DNA of 48,281 bases. Source: Lentisphaerota bacterium (GTDB lineage Bacteria; Verrucomicrobiota; Kiritimatiellia; UBA8416; VGWI01). Positions 39,833-47,118 of the stretch are shown here, one piece after another; the first letter of the stretch is position 1, and each line of letters starts with the position of its first letter. The position numbers were made by a program, and so were the translations under genes. The notes beneath the pieces were generated by a model. That model had not been told where the DNA came from. It saw only the letters and a list, made by a program, of their open reading frames with translations, and ran no database searches. The stretch spans positions 1 through 48,281 of the forward strand of contig VGWI01000011.1 of NCBI GenBank assembly GCA_016873655.1. The letters are read 5' to 3'.

Positions 39833-40342
39833 TCACATTCTGATCAGCGCATCCGGCAGTTCGTTGGGGTTCGCGCCGGACGCCGGGTACTCGCGCGTGA
39901 GGATGGCGCCGATGGCCGCGATTCCGGCGGCGGATCCCTCTTCGAAGCGACCTTCGCGGAAAGCCGATTCCATGAGGCGGCAGATGTCTTCCCACGTGCC
40001 GGGCGGGACGCGCGAGTTCACGCCGCGATCGGCGACGATCTCGACATCGCGATCCGCGAGAAGCATATAGATCAGGACCCCGTTGTTCTCCGTCGTGTCC
40101 CAGACGCGCAGGATGGAGAAGACCTCGCGCGCCCTTTCTTCGGGGTGTGTGCCGCGGATCAGGGCCGGGATGCGGAGCGACTCTTCGACCGCAAAGACCA
40201 GTTCGCCGCGGTGTTTCGACTCGCTATCGCGTATCGCGGCTTCGACCGAGCGATCGAAGGTCGGGCCAAGCCGGCGTCTCAGCAGCCAGGCCGGTGCCGA
40301 GAGGTGTGTCAGTGCGCGCAATGCTTTGGTCGTGAAAGTCAT
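39833..40342 (-). CDS. TPM-domain protein (cytoplasmic type)
   Basis: A 169-residue protein starting at ATG 40342. RSVEAAIRDSESKHRGELVF (about 32-51) opens the TPM_phosphatase domain, continued by VFSILRVWDTTENNGVLIYMLLADRDVEIVADRGV and a helical end. It has no signal peptide, in contrast to the next gene. TPM proteins are of unclear function; the thylakoid member Psb32/TLP18.3 has phosphatase activity. It is read together with the YgcG-like gene and lemA, with five bases between the first two. Confidence 0.8.
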   Translation of the reverse strand: MTFTTKALRALTHLSAPAWLLRRRLGPTFDRSVEAAIRDSESKHRGELVFAVEESLRIPALIRGTHPEERAREVFSILRVWDTTENNGVLIYMLLADRDVEIVADRGVNSRVPPGTWEDICRLMESAFREGRFEEGSAAGIAAIGAILTREYPASGANPNELPDALIRM

Positions 40343-40347
40343 ATGGG

Positions 40348-41181
40348 TCACCACCTGCCGGAAGCGCCGCCGCCGCCGAAACTGCCGCCGCCCCCGCTGA
40401 AGCCGCCGCCGAATGAACTCGATCCGAACGACCTCACGCCGCGCGTGCCGGACGTGAAGGTCCGGCGGTTTGAGTCCGGCGCGACAATGAACACGAATGT
40501 GAACGCGCCGAACCAGAGGCCGGGAACGGGGTGTCCGGACAGGAGCCACATGAAGACGCCCATGCCGATGCCGCCCAGCGCGGCGGCGACGAGTCGCCCG
40601 AGGAACCTGCGCATGAGCATCCCGGCGGCGGGGATGCCGACGAACAGCATCGGCAGGTGGCGGTCCACTGCGATTGGCAGGGTGGTTGACCTGGGAGCGG
40701 GGAACGGTTCGCCTTCGAGCGACGCGATGATCCGGCGGACGCCGGCCTCGACACCGCCAGCGAAGTCGCCTTTCCGGAAGAACGGCGCAATGGTCTCGTC
40801 AACTATCCGGCGCGCGACGGCGTCCGGTATCGCCCCCTCGGCGCCGTAGCCGACCTCTAAGCGCATGGTCCTGTCGTCCTTGGCGATCAACAGCAGAACG
40901 CCGTCGTCAACCCCCTTCCTTCCGAGCTTCCATTGTTCCGCAACGCGGATTGAGTACTGCTCGATCGTCTCCGGGGCGGTTGAGCGGACGATCAGCACGG
41001 CGACCTGTGATCCCTTTTTCGCCTCGAAGTCGGCGAGCAGATTCTCGATGGCGAGGACGGAATCGCGCGGCAGCGCGGAAGCAAGGTCCGTGACGCGAGA
41101 CGTGAGCGTGGGCACGGCGACTTCCGCGAAGGCCGCGGCGGCGGTAAGCGTAATTGCGGCAATATGGAGGCGACGGATCAT
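40348..41181 (-). CDS. YgcG-like TPM-domain membrane protein
   Basis: A 277-residue exported protein. A signal peptide (LHIAAITLTAAAAFA) precedes the TPM domain at about 25-150: LTSRVTDLASALPRDSVLAIENLL, VAVLIVRSTAPETIEQYSIRVAEQWKLGRKGVDDGVLLLIAKDDR and VGYGAEGAIPD. A pair of membrane helices follows near 175-235, then a glycine/serine/phenylalanine-rich tail (FGGGFSGGGGSFGGGGASGRW), exactly the architecture of YgcG. It often occurs next to LemA, as here. Function is unknown. Confidence 0.88.
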   Translation of the reverse strand: MIRRLHIAAITLTAAAAFAEVAVPTLTSRVTDLASALPRDSVLAIENLLADFEAKKGSQVAVLIVRSTAPETIEQYSIRVAEQWKLGRKGVDDGVLLLIAKDDRTMRLEVGYGAEGAIPDAVARRIVDETIAPFFRKGDFAGGVEAGVRRIIASLEGEPFPAPRSTTLPIAVDRHLPMLFVGIPAAGMLMRRFLGRLVAAALGGIGMGVFMWLLSGHPVPGLWFGAFTFVFIVAPDSNRRTFTSGTRGVRSFGSSSFGGGFSGGGGSFGGGGASGRW

Positions 41182-41198
41182 TCAGGGCGTGCGGGTCG

Positions 41199-41813
41199 TT
41201 AGAACTCGATTGTCGGTGGTTTGGCTGGCGCCTCCTCGACGGCGGGCGAGAAAGTCGGCTTGGTCGTGTAGTTGAACATTTTCGCGGTCATGTTGGCCGG
41301 GAATGACCGGACGGTGACGTTGTACTGGCGAACGGCCTCGATGTAGCGGTTGCGCGCGACGGCTATCCGGTTCTCGGTGCCCTCGATCTGCGCCTGGAGG
41401 TCCCGGAACGCGCCGTCGGCCTTCACCTGCGGGTAGTTCTCGGCGACGGCGATCAGGCGGGAGAGGGATCCGCGCAGTTCGTTCTGGGCCGACACGAACC
41501 TGTCGAACGCCTGCTGGTCGTTCAGCAGTCCCGGCGTGGCCTGGATGGATCCGACGCGTGCGCGCGCTTCGGTGACCTTCATAAAGAGCTCCTTCTCGTG
41601 CGCGGCGTAGCCCTTGACGATGTTCACCATGTTCGGCACGAGATCGGCGCGGCGCTGGTACTGGTTCAGCACCTCGGACCACGCGGCCGAAACCTGTTCG
41701 TCTGTTGACTGGATCCGGTTGTAGCCGCAGCCGGACGAAACCAGCGAAGCGGCGACGAGCGACGCGGACAGCGACAGCCGGATGAAGCGGCGCAGGGCCG
41801 ACAGAGACGACAT
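41199..41813 (-). CDS. lemA: LemA family lipoprotein
   Basis: A 204-residue LemA protein. From ATG 41813 (site GGGAGA upstream) a short N-terminus leads to the lipobox VSSGC (Cys at about 29), then GYNRIQSTDEQVSAAWSEVLNQYQRRADLVPNMVNIVKGYAAHE is the standard LemA helix, followed by QNELRGSLSRLIAVAENYPQVKAD, IEGTENRIAVARNRYIEAVRQYN and FPANMTAKMF. The ending differs from standard in that the last 15 residues are proline-rich. An ATG at 41855 opens a longer frame without support. Function unclear; LemA members are envelope proteins. Confidence 0.93.
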   Translation of the reverse strand: MSSLSALRRFIRLSLSASLVAASLVSSGCGYNRIQSTDEQVSAAWSEVLNQYQRRADLVPNMVNIVKGYAAHEKELFMKVTEARARVGSIQATPGLLNDQQAFDRFVSAQNELRGSLSRLIAVAENYPQVKADGAFRDLQAQIEGTENRIAVARNRYIEAVRQYNVTVRSFPANMTAKMFNYTTKPTFSPAVEEAPAKPPTIEF

Positions 41814-41863
41814 GGCGGTATCTCCCGGGTTGAATGACTTGGGTTCGTTCCTCACAAGGCGGA

Positions 41864-41892
41864 ATAGTCCGGCGCGCGGCGCGGGATGTCAA
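41864..41892 (-). promoter_or_regulatory. Candidate promoter of the lemA-TPM operon
   Basis: On the minus strand a perfect -35 box TTGACA (41892-41887) and a weak -10 box GACTAT (41869-41864) are 17 bases apart. The predicted start is near 41857, about 45 bases upstream of the lemA ATG. The -10 is poor, so this is tentative. Confidence 0.4.
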
Positions 41893-41912
41893 GAAGTTGG
41901 GTCGGCTTTTCC

Positions 41913-41941
41913 TTGAGGGGATGAGTTGGCGAGTGTATACA
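41913..41941 (+). promoter_or_regulatory. Sigma70-type promoter of argS
   Basis: TTGAGG (41913-41918) and TATACA (41936-41941) are 17 bases apart. The predicted start is near 41948, giving a leader of about 26 bases with a strong GGGAGGT ribosome site at 41960-41966, seven bases before the argS ATG. Confidence 0.6.
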
Positions 41942-41973
41942 CAATGCCCTTTCGGTCCTGGGAGGTAGAGGAT

Positions 41974-43695
41974 ATGGAACTGCTGCCAGACATTCTCGGC
42001 AGGTGGATGAAGGACGCGTTCGTCAGGGCGTTCCCGGAGGAAGCCGGGCGCATGGAGACCGTGGCCGTTGTTGCGGCGGCCAATCCCGAGTTCGGCGACT
42101 ACCAGTGCAACGCGGCGATGCCGCTTGCAAAGGCTCTGCGCCAGCCGCCGAGGAAGGTGGCGGAGACGGTGCTGGCGGGCATGGAAATGCCTTCTTTTCT
42201 TTCGAAGGTCGAGGTGGCCGGGCCTGGGTTCATCAACCTGTTTCTTTCCGACGCGTGGATGGTGGAGAGGCTCGTTGAGTTGTCGCGCGATCCGCGGCTC
42301 GGGGCGCCGGAGCCGGGGCTGGGTCGGACTGTGGTTATGGACTACGGGTCCCCCAACATCACCAAGCCGCTCCACATTGGCCACCTGCGTTCTCACAACA
42401 TCGGCAGCGCGATAGACAGGCTGCACAGGTTCCTCGGTTACAGGGTCATTGCCGACAATCACCTTGGCGACTGGGGCACCCAGTTCGGCGTAACAATCAT
42501 GGGGTACCGTCATTTCGGTGATCCGGAGAAGATGCGGAAGGAACCGCTCGAAGAGCTTGAGCGTGTGTACGTGCTCAGCTACGAGAAGACGAAGACCGAT
42601 CCCGAGTGGCTGGCGCGTTGCCGGGAAGAGCTGGTCAAGCTCCAGAGCGGCGATCCGGAGAACGTGGCGCTGTGGCGGGACTTCACCAGGTACAGCATCG
42701 AGGAACTCGAACACACCTACGGCAGGTTGGGGATCAAGTATGACCTTGTGAGGGGCGAGAGTCACTACAGGGACAAACTGCTGCCGACGGTCGAGTTCCT
42801 TGCCGGGAAGGGGCTGACGCGAATCAGCGAAGGCGCGACGGTTGTGGATCTGGAAGAGGAGGGACTGCCGCTGTGCATAGTCCGCAAGAGTGACGGCGGC
42901 TTCAACTATGCCACGAGCGACATAGCCACTGTCCGCAGCCGCATCGAGGAATTCATGCCGGATCGGATCGTATATGTGACCGACGAAAGGCAGCAGCTTC
43001 ATTTCAGGCAGGTTTTCGCGATCTGCCGCAGGCTCGGGATAGAGACGGCGCTTGACCACGTATGGTTTGGCCTGATGCGCTTGCCGGAGGGAACGTTCTC
43101 GACCAGGGAGGGGAACGTCATACCGCTCGAGCGGCTGCTTGACGAAGCCGTGACGAGGGCGAAGAAGGTTCTGGATGAGACAAGCCCCGAAATGCCTGAC
43201 GGGCGCAAGAAAGAGGTGGCCGAAGCTGTCGGCATCGGCGCGGTCAAGTACGCGGATCTCAGCCAGAACCCGCAGAGCCTGGTGACTTTCACATGGGAGA
43301 AAGCCCTGGCGCTTGACGGCAATTCCGGGCCATACCTGCAGTACGCCTACGCGCGGATTGCCAGCGTGCTCGACAAGTACGGGGAACGGTTCCCCGGCAT
43401 GGATCTCCAGTCATTTCCGGTTTCCGTCTCTGAGCAGGTGGAAAGGACGCTGGTTCTTCACCTGCTGCGGTTCGGCGAGACCGTTCGCCGTGCGGCCGAG
43501 GCGTACAAGCCGAGCGTGCTGTGCGACTACCTCTACGAGCTTGCCGGGGTTTACAGCAGCTTCTACCAGAACGTCCCGTTCCTGAAGGCGGACGAAGGTG
43601 TGCGCGAAAGCCGCGTGCGGATATGCGGCATTACGGCCTCCGTTCTCGGGACAGGACTGAAGTTGCTCGGAATCAGGACTCCTGAGCGGATATGA
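41974..43695 (+). CDS. argS: Arginyl-tRNA synthetase
   Basis: ArgS charges tRNA-Arg with arginine. From ATG 41974 it has 573 residues. The N-terminal Add-1 domain is at 1-90; the HIGH motif PNITKPLHIGHLRS lies near 131-144, and the KMSKS region reads EGTFSTREGNVIPLERLLDEA near 375-395, with the lysine and methionine of the usual MSTREGN form replaced. The C-terminal anticodon domain (DALRP) has YAYARIASVLDKYGE and ends LKLLGIRTPERI. The open frame before 41974 is not conserved and lacks a ribosome site. Confidence 0.95.
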   Translation: MELLPDILGRWMKDAFVRAFPEEAGRMETVAVVAAANPEFGDYQCNAAMPLAKALRQPPRKVAETVLAGMEMPSFLSKVEVAGPGFINLFLSDAWMVERLVELSRDPRLGAPEPGLGRTVVMDYGSPNITKPLHIGHLRSHNIGSAIDRLHRFLGYRVIADNHLGDWGTQFGVTIMGYRHFGDPEKMRKEPLEELERVYVLSYEKTKTDPEWLARCREELVKLQSGDPENVALWRDFTRYSIEELEHTYGRLGIKYDLVRGESHYRDKLLPTVEFLAGKGLTRISEGATVVDLEEEGLPLCIVRKSDGGFNYATSDIATVRSRIEEFMPDRIVYVTDERQQLHFRQVFAICRRLGIETALDHVWFGLMRLPEGTFSTREGNVIPLERLLDEAVTRAKKVLDETSPEMPDGRKKEVAEAVGIGAVKYADLSQNPQSLVTFTWEKALALDGNSGPYLQYAYARIASVLDKYGERFPGMDLQSFPVSVSEQVERTLVLHLLRFGETVRRAAEAYKPSVLCDYLYELAGVYSSFYQNVPFLKADEGVRESRVRICGITASVLGTGLKLLGIRTPERI

Positions 43696-43700
43696 ACCGG

Positions 43701-43717
43701 CGGCCGGCCTGCGGCCG
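43701..43717. terminator. Short hairpin between convergent argS and kinase genes
   Basis: CGGCCG at 43701-43706 and CGGCCG at 43712-43717 can pair with a five-base loop. It fills the 22-base space between the two stops, so it could stop transcription from both sides. No T-run follows, and the arms are palindromic, so other pairings are possible. Confidence 0.4.
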
Positions 43718-45049
43718 TCAGTAGGGGTAGGCGCTGCCGCCTACGAACTCCCGCAGGAGCGACTTTGGCGGAATCACCGAATCGTCCCGCACCGGCTTCA
43801 GCGGCTTCAGGAACTCGTACACCCTGTTTGCGCGGATGTGGGCGTCCAGCCTCTTCGGGTTGCCTTCGAACTTCTTCCTGCAGTTTGAGATGAAACGGAA
43901 AGTCTTCGACTTCAGTATTGGCAGCTCGTATGGCATCGCGCTGTTGACGATGAAGTCCGCGTCACGGATGTAGGCGATGATGTGTTCGAGCTCGCTGCGT
44001 CTTACGTAGTGCCAGTGTGTCAGGGTGTCCAGCGGCTGCAGCGCCCGGTGCTGGCGGTCGCGCAGCATCCGGCGCAGGAGGCGGTTGTCGGCCCAGCGCA
44101 TGAACGTTCCGTTCGCGCTCCGGACCTGGCCGAGCGTTTCGATGTAGAGGCGGAACTTGCGCTCCTGCGGAACATCGCGCGTCATCGCCGAGTACAGGCC
44201 GTGCAGGCTGTCTATCAGCAGAATCTCGCCAGGCCGCAGCGCCATTTCGTGGACGTTCATCGTCTGGATGCCCGTCTTGAAGTCGTAGTTGGGGGTCCTG
44301 ATCGTCCGGCCTTCGAGGAGTTGGACGATATGGGAGTTGATCAGGTCGAGGTTGAGGGCCTCGGGTGTCTCGTAATCGTGGTCGCCGAACTCGTCAACGG
44401 GGTGTTTAACGAGGTCGTAGAAGTAATGATCTATGTTGATCGCCTTGAAGGACAGTCCCGCCCTCTGGAGTTGCTCGCTGACCTTGATCATCGAGGTCGT
44501 CTTTCCTGACGACGAAGGCCCGGCGACTATCACCACGCGGACACTGTCGGCGCGGGCCAGTATGCCGCTTGCGGCATCGCGCACCTCCAGTTCGAACCTT
44601 TCCTCGCACGCGGCCGCCAGTTCTCTGAATCCGCCGCGGGAGATGACGCGGTTGATGCCGGCGATGGAATCGCATTCGTGTTCCATGTTCCAGGTGAGGA
44701 TCTCGTAGATCTTCTTGTACGGGACCATGTCGGAGACCTGGAACTCGAGCGACCGCGCGGACCTGGCCATGGCACGCTGGTGACGGTAGATGATGTACGC
44801 CCGCGCCATGGTGGTGTGACCGTTTACCATCAGGACATTCTCGACAACGTCCTGGATGTCCTCCACGCTCGGGACGGTCTCGGGCGTGTAGGTGGCGAAG
44901 ATGGCGTCTTCCACCTTTGCGGCCATGGCCTCGGCGAAGGAGTAGTCGGGTTTTCCGCAGGCGTTGGCGGCGCGGCTGATTGCGTTGGTGATCCTTTCGC
45001 GGTCGTACGGCACCACGCGCCCGTTGCGTTTGAGAATCATGCCGATCAC
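43718..45049 (-). CDS. ATP-cone and uridine kinase-like P-loop protein
   Basis: A 443-residue protein with two clear parts. Residues 1-90 are an ATP-cone (MILKRNGRVVPYDRERITNAI, NGHTTMARAYIIYRHQ), usually an allosteric nucleotide sensor. From about 145 comes a kinase of the uridine kinase/phosphoribulokinase type: Walker A GPSSSGKTTS near 155, INIDHYFYDL, DYETPEALNLDLI, EILLIDSLHGLYS near 265. Homologues are often annotated as nucleoside kinases. GTG 45049 is chosen because GGAGGG lies ten bases upstream; ATG 45040 is the other option. The open frame continues upstream of both but has no homology. Promoter at 45079-45106. Confidence 0.85.
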   Translation of the reverse strand: MIGMILKRNGRVVPYDRERITNAISRAANACGKPDYSFAEAMAAKVEDAIFATYTPETVPSVEDIQDVVENVLMVNGHTTMARAYIIYRHQRAMARSARSLEFQVSDMVPYKKIYEILTWNMEHECDSIAGINRVISRGGFRELAAACEERFELEVRDAASGILARADSVRVVIVAGPSSSGKTTSMIKVSEQLQRAGLSFKAINIDHYFYDLVKHPVDEFGDHDYETPEALNLDLINSHIVQLLEGRTIRTPNYDFKTGIQTMNVHEMALRPGEILLIDSLHGLYSAMTRDVPQERKFRLYIETLGQVRSANGTFMRWADNRLLRRMLRDRQHRALQPLDTLTHWHYVRRSELEHIIAYIRDADFIVNSAMPYELPILKSKTFRFISNCRKKFEGNPKRLDAHIRANRVYEFLKPLKPVRDDSVIPPKSLLREFVGGSAYPY

Positions 45050-45078
45050 AGTGTCCGGTCCCTCCGTTTGACGCAGCG

Positions 45079-45106
45079 ATGGTAGGCCCGGCGCGCGCGA
45101 AGTCAA
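45079..45106 (-). promoter_or_regulatory. Promoter of the ATP-cone kinase gene
   Basis: On the minus strand TTGACT (45106-45101) and TACCAT (45084-45079) are 16 bases apart. The predicted start is near 45072, with the GGAGGG ribosome site just after it, in keeping with the GTG start at 45049. Confidence 0.5.
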
Positions 45107-45196
45107 GCGGCGGCGGAGTGCGGTTTCCGAGTTGTGAACGGGCCGACGTTCGGGTATTGGGTTTGGAGCGGTCTGGCAGTCTACCCGGAGGAATCG

Positions 45197-46624
45197 GTGA
45201 AGAACGTGTTCATACATGACGACTTCATGCTTGGAACCCCGCAGGCGGCGCGCCTTTATCACGACTACGCGAAGGCCATGCCGATAGTGGATTACCACTG
45301 CCATCTCCCGCCCGCGCAGGTTGCCTGCGACCAGAGGTGGGAGAACATCACCCGCATATGGCTGGCCGGCGATCACTACAAGTGGCGCGCCATGCGCGGA
45401 AACGGGGTGGCGGAGAAGTACTGTACCGGCGACGCCGGCGACAGGGAGAAGTTCGCGAAGTGGGCGGCAACCGTTCCCCGGCTCCTGCGCAACCCGCTCT
45501 ATCACTGGACACACCTGGAACTTGCCCGTTACTTCGGCATCGCCGACCGGCTGCTCGGCCCGGACACGGAGCAAGGGATATGGGACGAATGCAACGCGCG
45601 GCTGGCTGAGCCCGGCTTCTCCGCGCGCGGCCTGATGCGCAGGTCGAACGTGGTGCTGGCATGCACAACGGACGATCCTGCCGACTCGCTTGAACATCAC
45701 GCCGCCGTTGCACGCGATCCGTCCTTCGAGACCAGGGTTCTTCCCGCGTGGCGGCCGGACAAGGCCATGGCCGTGGAGGCGCCCGCCGCGTACAGGGCGT
45801 ACATGGACAAGCTGGAGCAGGCGGCAGGGGTCGAAATCCGCGACATTGACGGTCTGCGCGAGGCGCTCGCGAAACGTCACGACTTCTTCCACTCGATGGG
45901 TTGCAGGCTCTCAGACCACGGGCTGGAGACCATCCATGCCGCCAGGTACACGGAGAAGCAGATCGCGAGCGCGTTCAGGACGGCGAGGAGCGGAGGGGCC
46001 GTTGACGCGGGGGATGCGGCGGCATTCAAGTCGGCCATGCTCTACGAGTTTGCCGTGATGGACGCTGAGAAGGGGTGGACGCAGCAGTATCATTTCGGCG
46101 TTCTCAGGAACAACAACAGCCGCATGTTTGCCGCGGTGGGGCCGGACACGGGATTTGATTCGATAGGCGATTTCGAGATCGCCGGGCCGATGTCGCGCCT
46201 GTTCGACAGGCTGGATTCCGAGGGCAGGCTCGCCCGGACGATCCTCTACAACATCAACCCGCGCGACAACGAACTGGTTGCCACCATGTGCGGCAATTTT
46301 CAGGATGGCAGTGTGCCGGGCAAGATCCAGTTCGGCAGCGGCTGGTGGTTCCTCGATCAGAAGGACGGGATGGAACGTCAGATCGAGGCCCTTTCGCAAC
46401 TCGGGATACTCAGCCGGTTCGTCGGGATGCTGACGGACAGCAGATCGTTCCTCAGTTACACCCGGCACGAGTACTTCAGGCGGATCCTCTGCAACATTCT
46501 CGGTCGTGACATGGCGCAGGGGCTGATACCCTCCGACATGGACCTCGTCGGGGACATGGTTAAAGACATCTGCTACAGGAATGCTGCCGGGTATTTCGGT
46601 TTCGATCTTCCCGCCGACTCATGA
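45197..46624 (+). CDS. uxaC: Glucuronate isomerase
   Basis: UxaC interconverts D-glucuronate and D-fructuronate, or galacturonate and tagaturonate, the first step of uronate breakdown. From GTG 45197 (GGAGG five bases upstream) it has 475 residues. The opening KNVFIHDDFMLGTPQAARLY, the metal-type motif IVDYHCHLPP (about 30-39), ENITRIWLAGDHYKWRAMRGNG, WTHLELARYFGI, MGCRLSDHGLE, QYHFGVLRNNNSRMF and QFGSGWWFLDQKDGMERQ are all family marks. No other uronate genes (uxaA, uxaB, uxuA, kdgK) are in the window. The ending FLSYTRHEYFRRILCNILG is complete. Confidence 0.94.
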   Translation: MKNVFIHDDFMLGTPQAARLYHDYAKAMPIVDYHCHLPPAQVACDQRWENITRIWLAGDHYKWRAMRGNGVAEKYCTGDAGDREKFAKWAATVPRLLRNPLYHWTHLELARYFGIADRLLGPDTEQGIWDECNARLAEPGFSARGLMRRSNVVLACTTDDPADSLEHHAAVARDPSFETRVLPAWRPDKAMAVEAPAAYRAYMDKLEQAAGVEIRDIDGLREALAKRHDFFHSMGCRLSDHGLETIHAARYTEKQIASAFRTARSGGAVDAGDAAAFKSAMLYEFAVMDAEKGWTQQYHFGVLRNNNSRMFAAVGPDTGFDSIGDFEIAGPMSRLFDRLDSEGRLARTILYNINPRDNELVATMCGNFQDGSVPGKIQFGSGWWFLDQKDGMERQIEALSQLGILSRFVGMLTDSRSFLSYTRHEYFRRILCNILGRDMAQGLIPSDMDLVGDMVKDICYRNAAGYFGFDLPADS

Positions 46625-46642
46625 CCGGGCCGCGGACGGTTT

Positions 46643-46671
46643 TTGACCGCGCGGCCGCGGCGCTGTAGAAT
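46643..46671 (+). promoter_or_regulatory. Sigma70-type promoter of the small membrane protein
   Basis: TTGACC (46643-46648) and TAGAAT (46666-46671) are 17 bases apart, both close to consensus. The predicted transcript start is near 46678, only about three bases before the GTG of the next gene, which would make that message nearly leaderless. Confidence 0.6.
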
Positions 46672-46680
46672 TGTGGCGTC

Positions 46681-46929
46681 GTGGCCTCGGATGACAGACT
46701 GGAACGTGAAGTCCGTTTCTTCAGCAGGCACTTGAGGCGGCAGCGTCTCAGGAGCATGTTGATGTGGGCGCTTTTTCTTGCGCTGGTTGTGGCTTTCGGG
46801 TTTGCGCTGACCTATCTCATATACCTGCGGCCGGGCGAGGATTACCCCTATATGCGGCAGATGCGCGAGGACGGGCGGTGGACCCATCCTCCGCCTGGTG
46901 AGGGCGGGCCGTTTCCCGGCGAGCGCTGA
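46681..46929 (+). CDS. Small single-pass membrane protein, 82 aa, unknown
   Basis: I recognise no family. The 82-residue product begins at GTG 46681 with a charged helix (DDRLEREVRFFSRHLRRQRLR), has one membrane helix at about 27-48 (MLMWALFLALVVAFGFALTY), and ends in a short tail rich in Pro and Gly (RPGEDYPYMRQM, then HPPPGEGGPFPGER). The basic residues on the N-terminal side suggest that the tail is outside. There is no ribosome site upstream, and the promoter places transcript start next to the GTG. A hairpin with one bulge (46936-46965) follows the stop and may end transcription. Confidence 0.6.
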   Translation: MASDDRLEREVRFFSRHLRRQRLRSMLMWALFLALVVAFGFALTYLIYLRPGEDYPYMRQMREDGRWTHPPPGEGGPFPGER

Positions 46930-46935
46930 CCCGGG

Positions 46936-46965
46936 CCGGTTCGCGAGTCGGTGTTTCGAGACCGG
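46936..46965. terminator. Candidate hairpin after the small membrane protein
   Basis: CCGGTTCG (46936-46943) pairs with CGA and ACCGG (46957-46965), leaving one bulged G and a loop of 13 bases. There is no T-run. It lies a few bases after the stop at 46929. Weak support. Confidence 0.3.
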
Positions 46966-47118
46966 CACCGCGGCCGCTGACTTACCGTCACCTTTCCGTC
47001 CAGCCGCGCGAGGCAGCGGGGGCGGGCGGATAAGAATGCCGTGCCGGCTTTTTTGTGGAAATGCGTCGCGCCATGGTGCAGTCTAGGCCGCGTTTTGGAA
47101 TCAGCAGGAAGGAGATCG

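Noticed and set aside
33900-39850. Mobile element explaining the block
   Set aside because: No transposase, integrase, terminal inverted repeat or tRNA attachment site was found at either edge.
39566-40849. Plus-strand open frame of 427 codons
   Set aside because: Runs antisense through both TPM genes and has proline-rich noise.
41182-43059. Minus-strand open frame of 625 codons spanning lemA and argS
   Set aside because: Most of it is antisense to argS, and its last part is out of frame with lemA.
43080-43160. ArgS KMSKS loop defect
   Set aside because: The region reads TFSTREGN instead of the usual form, but many ArgRS vary here and the rest of the enzyme is normal.
45132-45160. Promoter for uxaC (TTGTGA, TATTGG)
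   Set aside because: Spacing is 17 but both boxes are weak matches, and none other is clear.
47038-47054. Terminator-like GCCG-TGC-CGGC followed by six T before lysS
   Set aside because: The stem is only four bases; too weak to list as a terminator.
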